Source of the DNA: Sesamum alatum
Lineage: Eukaryota > Streptophyta > Magnoliopsida > Lamiales > Pedaliaceae
Assembly: GCA_034509735.1 (NCBI GenBank)
Contig: JACGWO010000013.1
Location: 17,194,136-17,258,135, forward strand
Length of the DNA stretch: 64,000 bases
Reading direction: 5' to 3'
Shown here one piece after another: positions 62,877 to 64,000 of the stretch. Positions within the stretch are counted from its first letter, which is position 1. Each line of letters opens with the position of its first letter. Made by a program: the position numbers and the translations under genes. A model generated the notes under the pieces. The model was not told the origin of the DNA. It saw nothing but the letters and a program-made list of their open reading frames with translations, and did no database searches.

Positions 62877-64000
62877 AATAAATCAAAACCCATGATTTAT
62901 TTCACAAAATTAAACAAAGGGATGATGATATATAATCTTAATTTTGTTGCATATATAATGATTAAATTAAAATATTGGTAAACAAGAAAAAGTGGGGGGT
63001 GGTAAGGTAATAATGTGATTCACATTTGAAACCCGCAAGAATTTCTTGATAAGCACAAAGCCATGCAAAAACAACCAATTGCAACAGTGTGGAAACATCA
63101 GTCCCAAGAGAACTCCCAAACAACAACAACAATTGCATGTGTAAATGTTTGGTAAGATTCAAATCCTTACAAACGAAGGCAGCAGCAAAACAGGGACACA
63201 ACAGACAGACAGACAGACAGTCACAGATATGACAGCAACCGCGTCTACGTACCAAGGAAAGTCGGTTCCTGTTTCATTTTTTGTCTGAATTATTTCGATC
63301 GGGTGCATGATCCATCCATCTATCGATTCCTGTTAAATTATATATGTTCAAACTGTTCGACCTTTAAGCCAACCTTGCTACCCCTCTATTCTCCTATCGT
63401 TTATTATATATATAAATATATATATAATTAATAAGAGGATGAATAATCAAGTGTGAAACTGTGAGTCTATGCTCAGAAAAAGAATTTAAAGTATTCTCAC
63501 AGATCCTTTGGATTGTTCCTCCATTTTTTAAGTGATGTTTTTTGTTTCCCCAGATTTCCATGCATTCCCTTCACATGCACGCCCAATAAACCCTAAATAT
63601 TCCCTCTTTGCTCTACCTCTTCTTCGTTTTAAATTCTTTGGTTAATTACACTTAGATCCCTCTAAAAATATAAAATTATATTTTCATCTAAAAAGCTTTA
63701 AAATTTCATTTGCACCCTCTCTGAAAGTTTTTCGTTCGTTAGGTTTGAAAGAAAATAATGTTGATATCAACAAAAGAATTATATTAATTTTCCATGTAAT
63801 ATTTTTATCTATAAGGGTAGATGTAATATATATATATATATAGTTAAAAAAGTGTAATTGTAATAACATATTAATCCTGAATTATAATCATTAAATAAAA
63901 AGTAGTCGTTTATGAATGAAAAAACTAGTAATTGGGTTTGTACTGTTTTTACTTCCTATATATGGGGTGATGTGAACAATATTGTTACATATATTTTTTG
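62877..64000. other. AT-rich intergenic DNA to the window end
   Basis: No supported gene. A (CAGA)n microsatellite lies at about 63202-63220. A further partial element of the GGTTAATTACACTTAGATCC type, similar in text to 27155-27587, runs from about 63642 to 63870 without clear flanks; (TA)n at about 63827-63841. Confidence 0.4.

Noticed and set aside
62962..63255. 97-residue minus-strand open frame, Cys/Leu-rich
   Set aside because: No domain, no splice partner, contains a (CAGA)n microsatellite; not supported as a gene.

Overview
The window is nuclear DNA from a flowering plant, most likely an asterid eudicot. The evidence is spliced genes with GT-AG introns, plant-only gene families (class XI myosin, OXS3, GH9 class B, FAP-type chalcone-isomerase fold), AT-rich intergenic DNA and plant LTR retrotransposons. 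I cannot resolve the species. The proteins and exon borders were read by eye; every gene model below closes in frame from ATG to stop.

Layout: (1) 1-5.2 kb is transposon debris: an LTR-like fragment, a decayed antisense reading frame followed by a polypurine tract and a Ty3/gypsy-type LTR, a hAT-like element with target duplication, and a MITE. (2) 5.8-25.1 kb, plus strand: a complete 38-exon class XI myosin gene, best match XI-I (KAKU1), 1516 residues. (3) 25.8-26.6 kb, minus: a two-exon OXIDATIVE STRESS 3-like gene, convergent with the myosin. (4) 27.1-31 kb: an intergenic cluster of short inverted-repeat elements, several with perfect 9-bp target duplications (Mutator type). (5) 32.2-34.4 kb, minus: an 8-exon endo-1,4-beta-glucanase (GH9B8/endoglucanase 11-like). 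(6) 36.3-39.9 kb, minus: a 10-coding-exon chalcone-isomerase-like fatty-acid-binding protein (FAP2-like). (7) 43.0-47.2 kb, minus: a 13-coding-exon heterotrimeric G-protein alpha subunit (GPA1), with a probable spliced 5' leader reaching about 49 kb. (8) 49.85-60.76 kb: a solo gypsy-type LTR split by two Ty1/copia elements and by a 500-bp palindromic MULE. (9) 61-64 kb: AT-rich intergenic DNA with two more elements of the same short family.

The five genes do not form a pathway; they are ordinary single-copy-type plant genes separated by repeats. The most notable points are a shared family of Mutator-type MITEs with 9-bp duplications, a readable nested-insertion history at 49.8-60.8 kb, an Asp in place of the near-invariant P-loop Glu of the G-alpha protein, and non-canonical GC-AG introns in two genes. 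I found no CRISPR array, rRNA, tRNA gene or bacterial-type operon.
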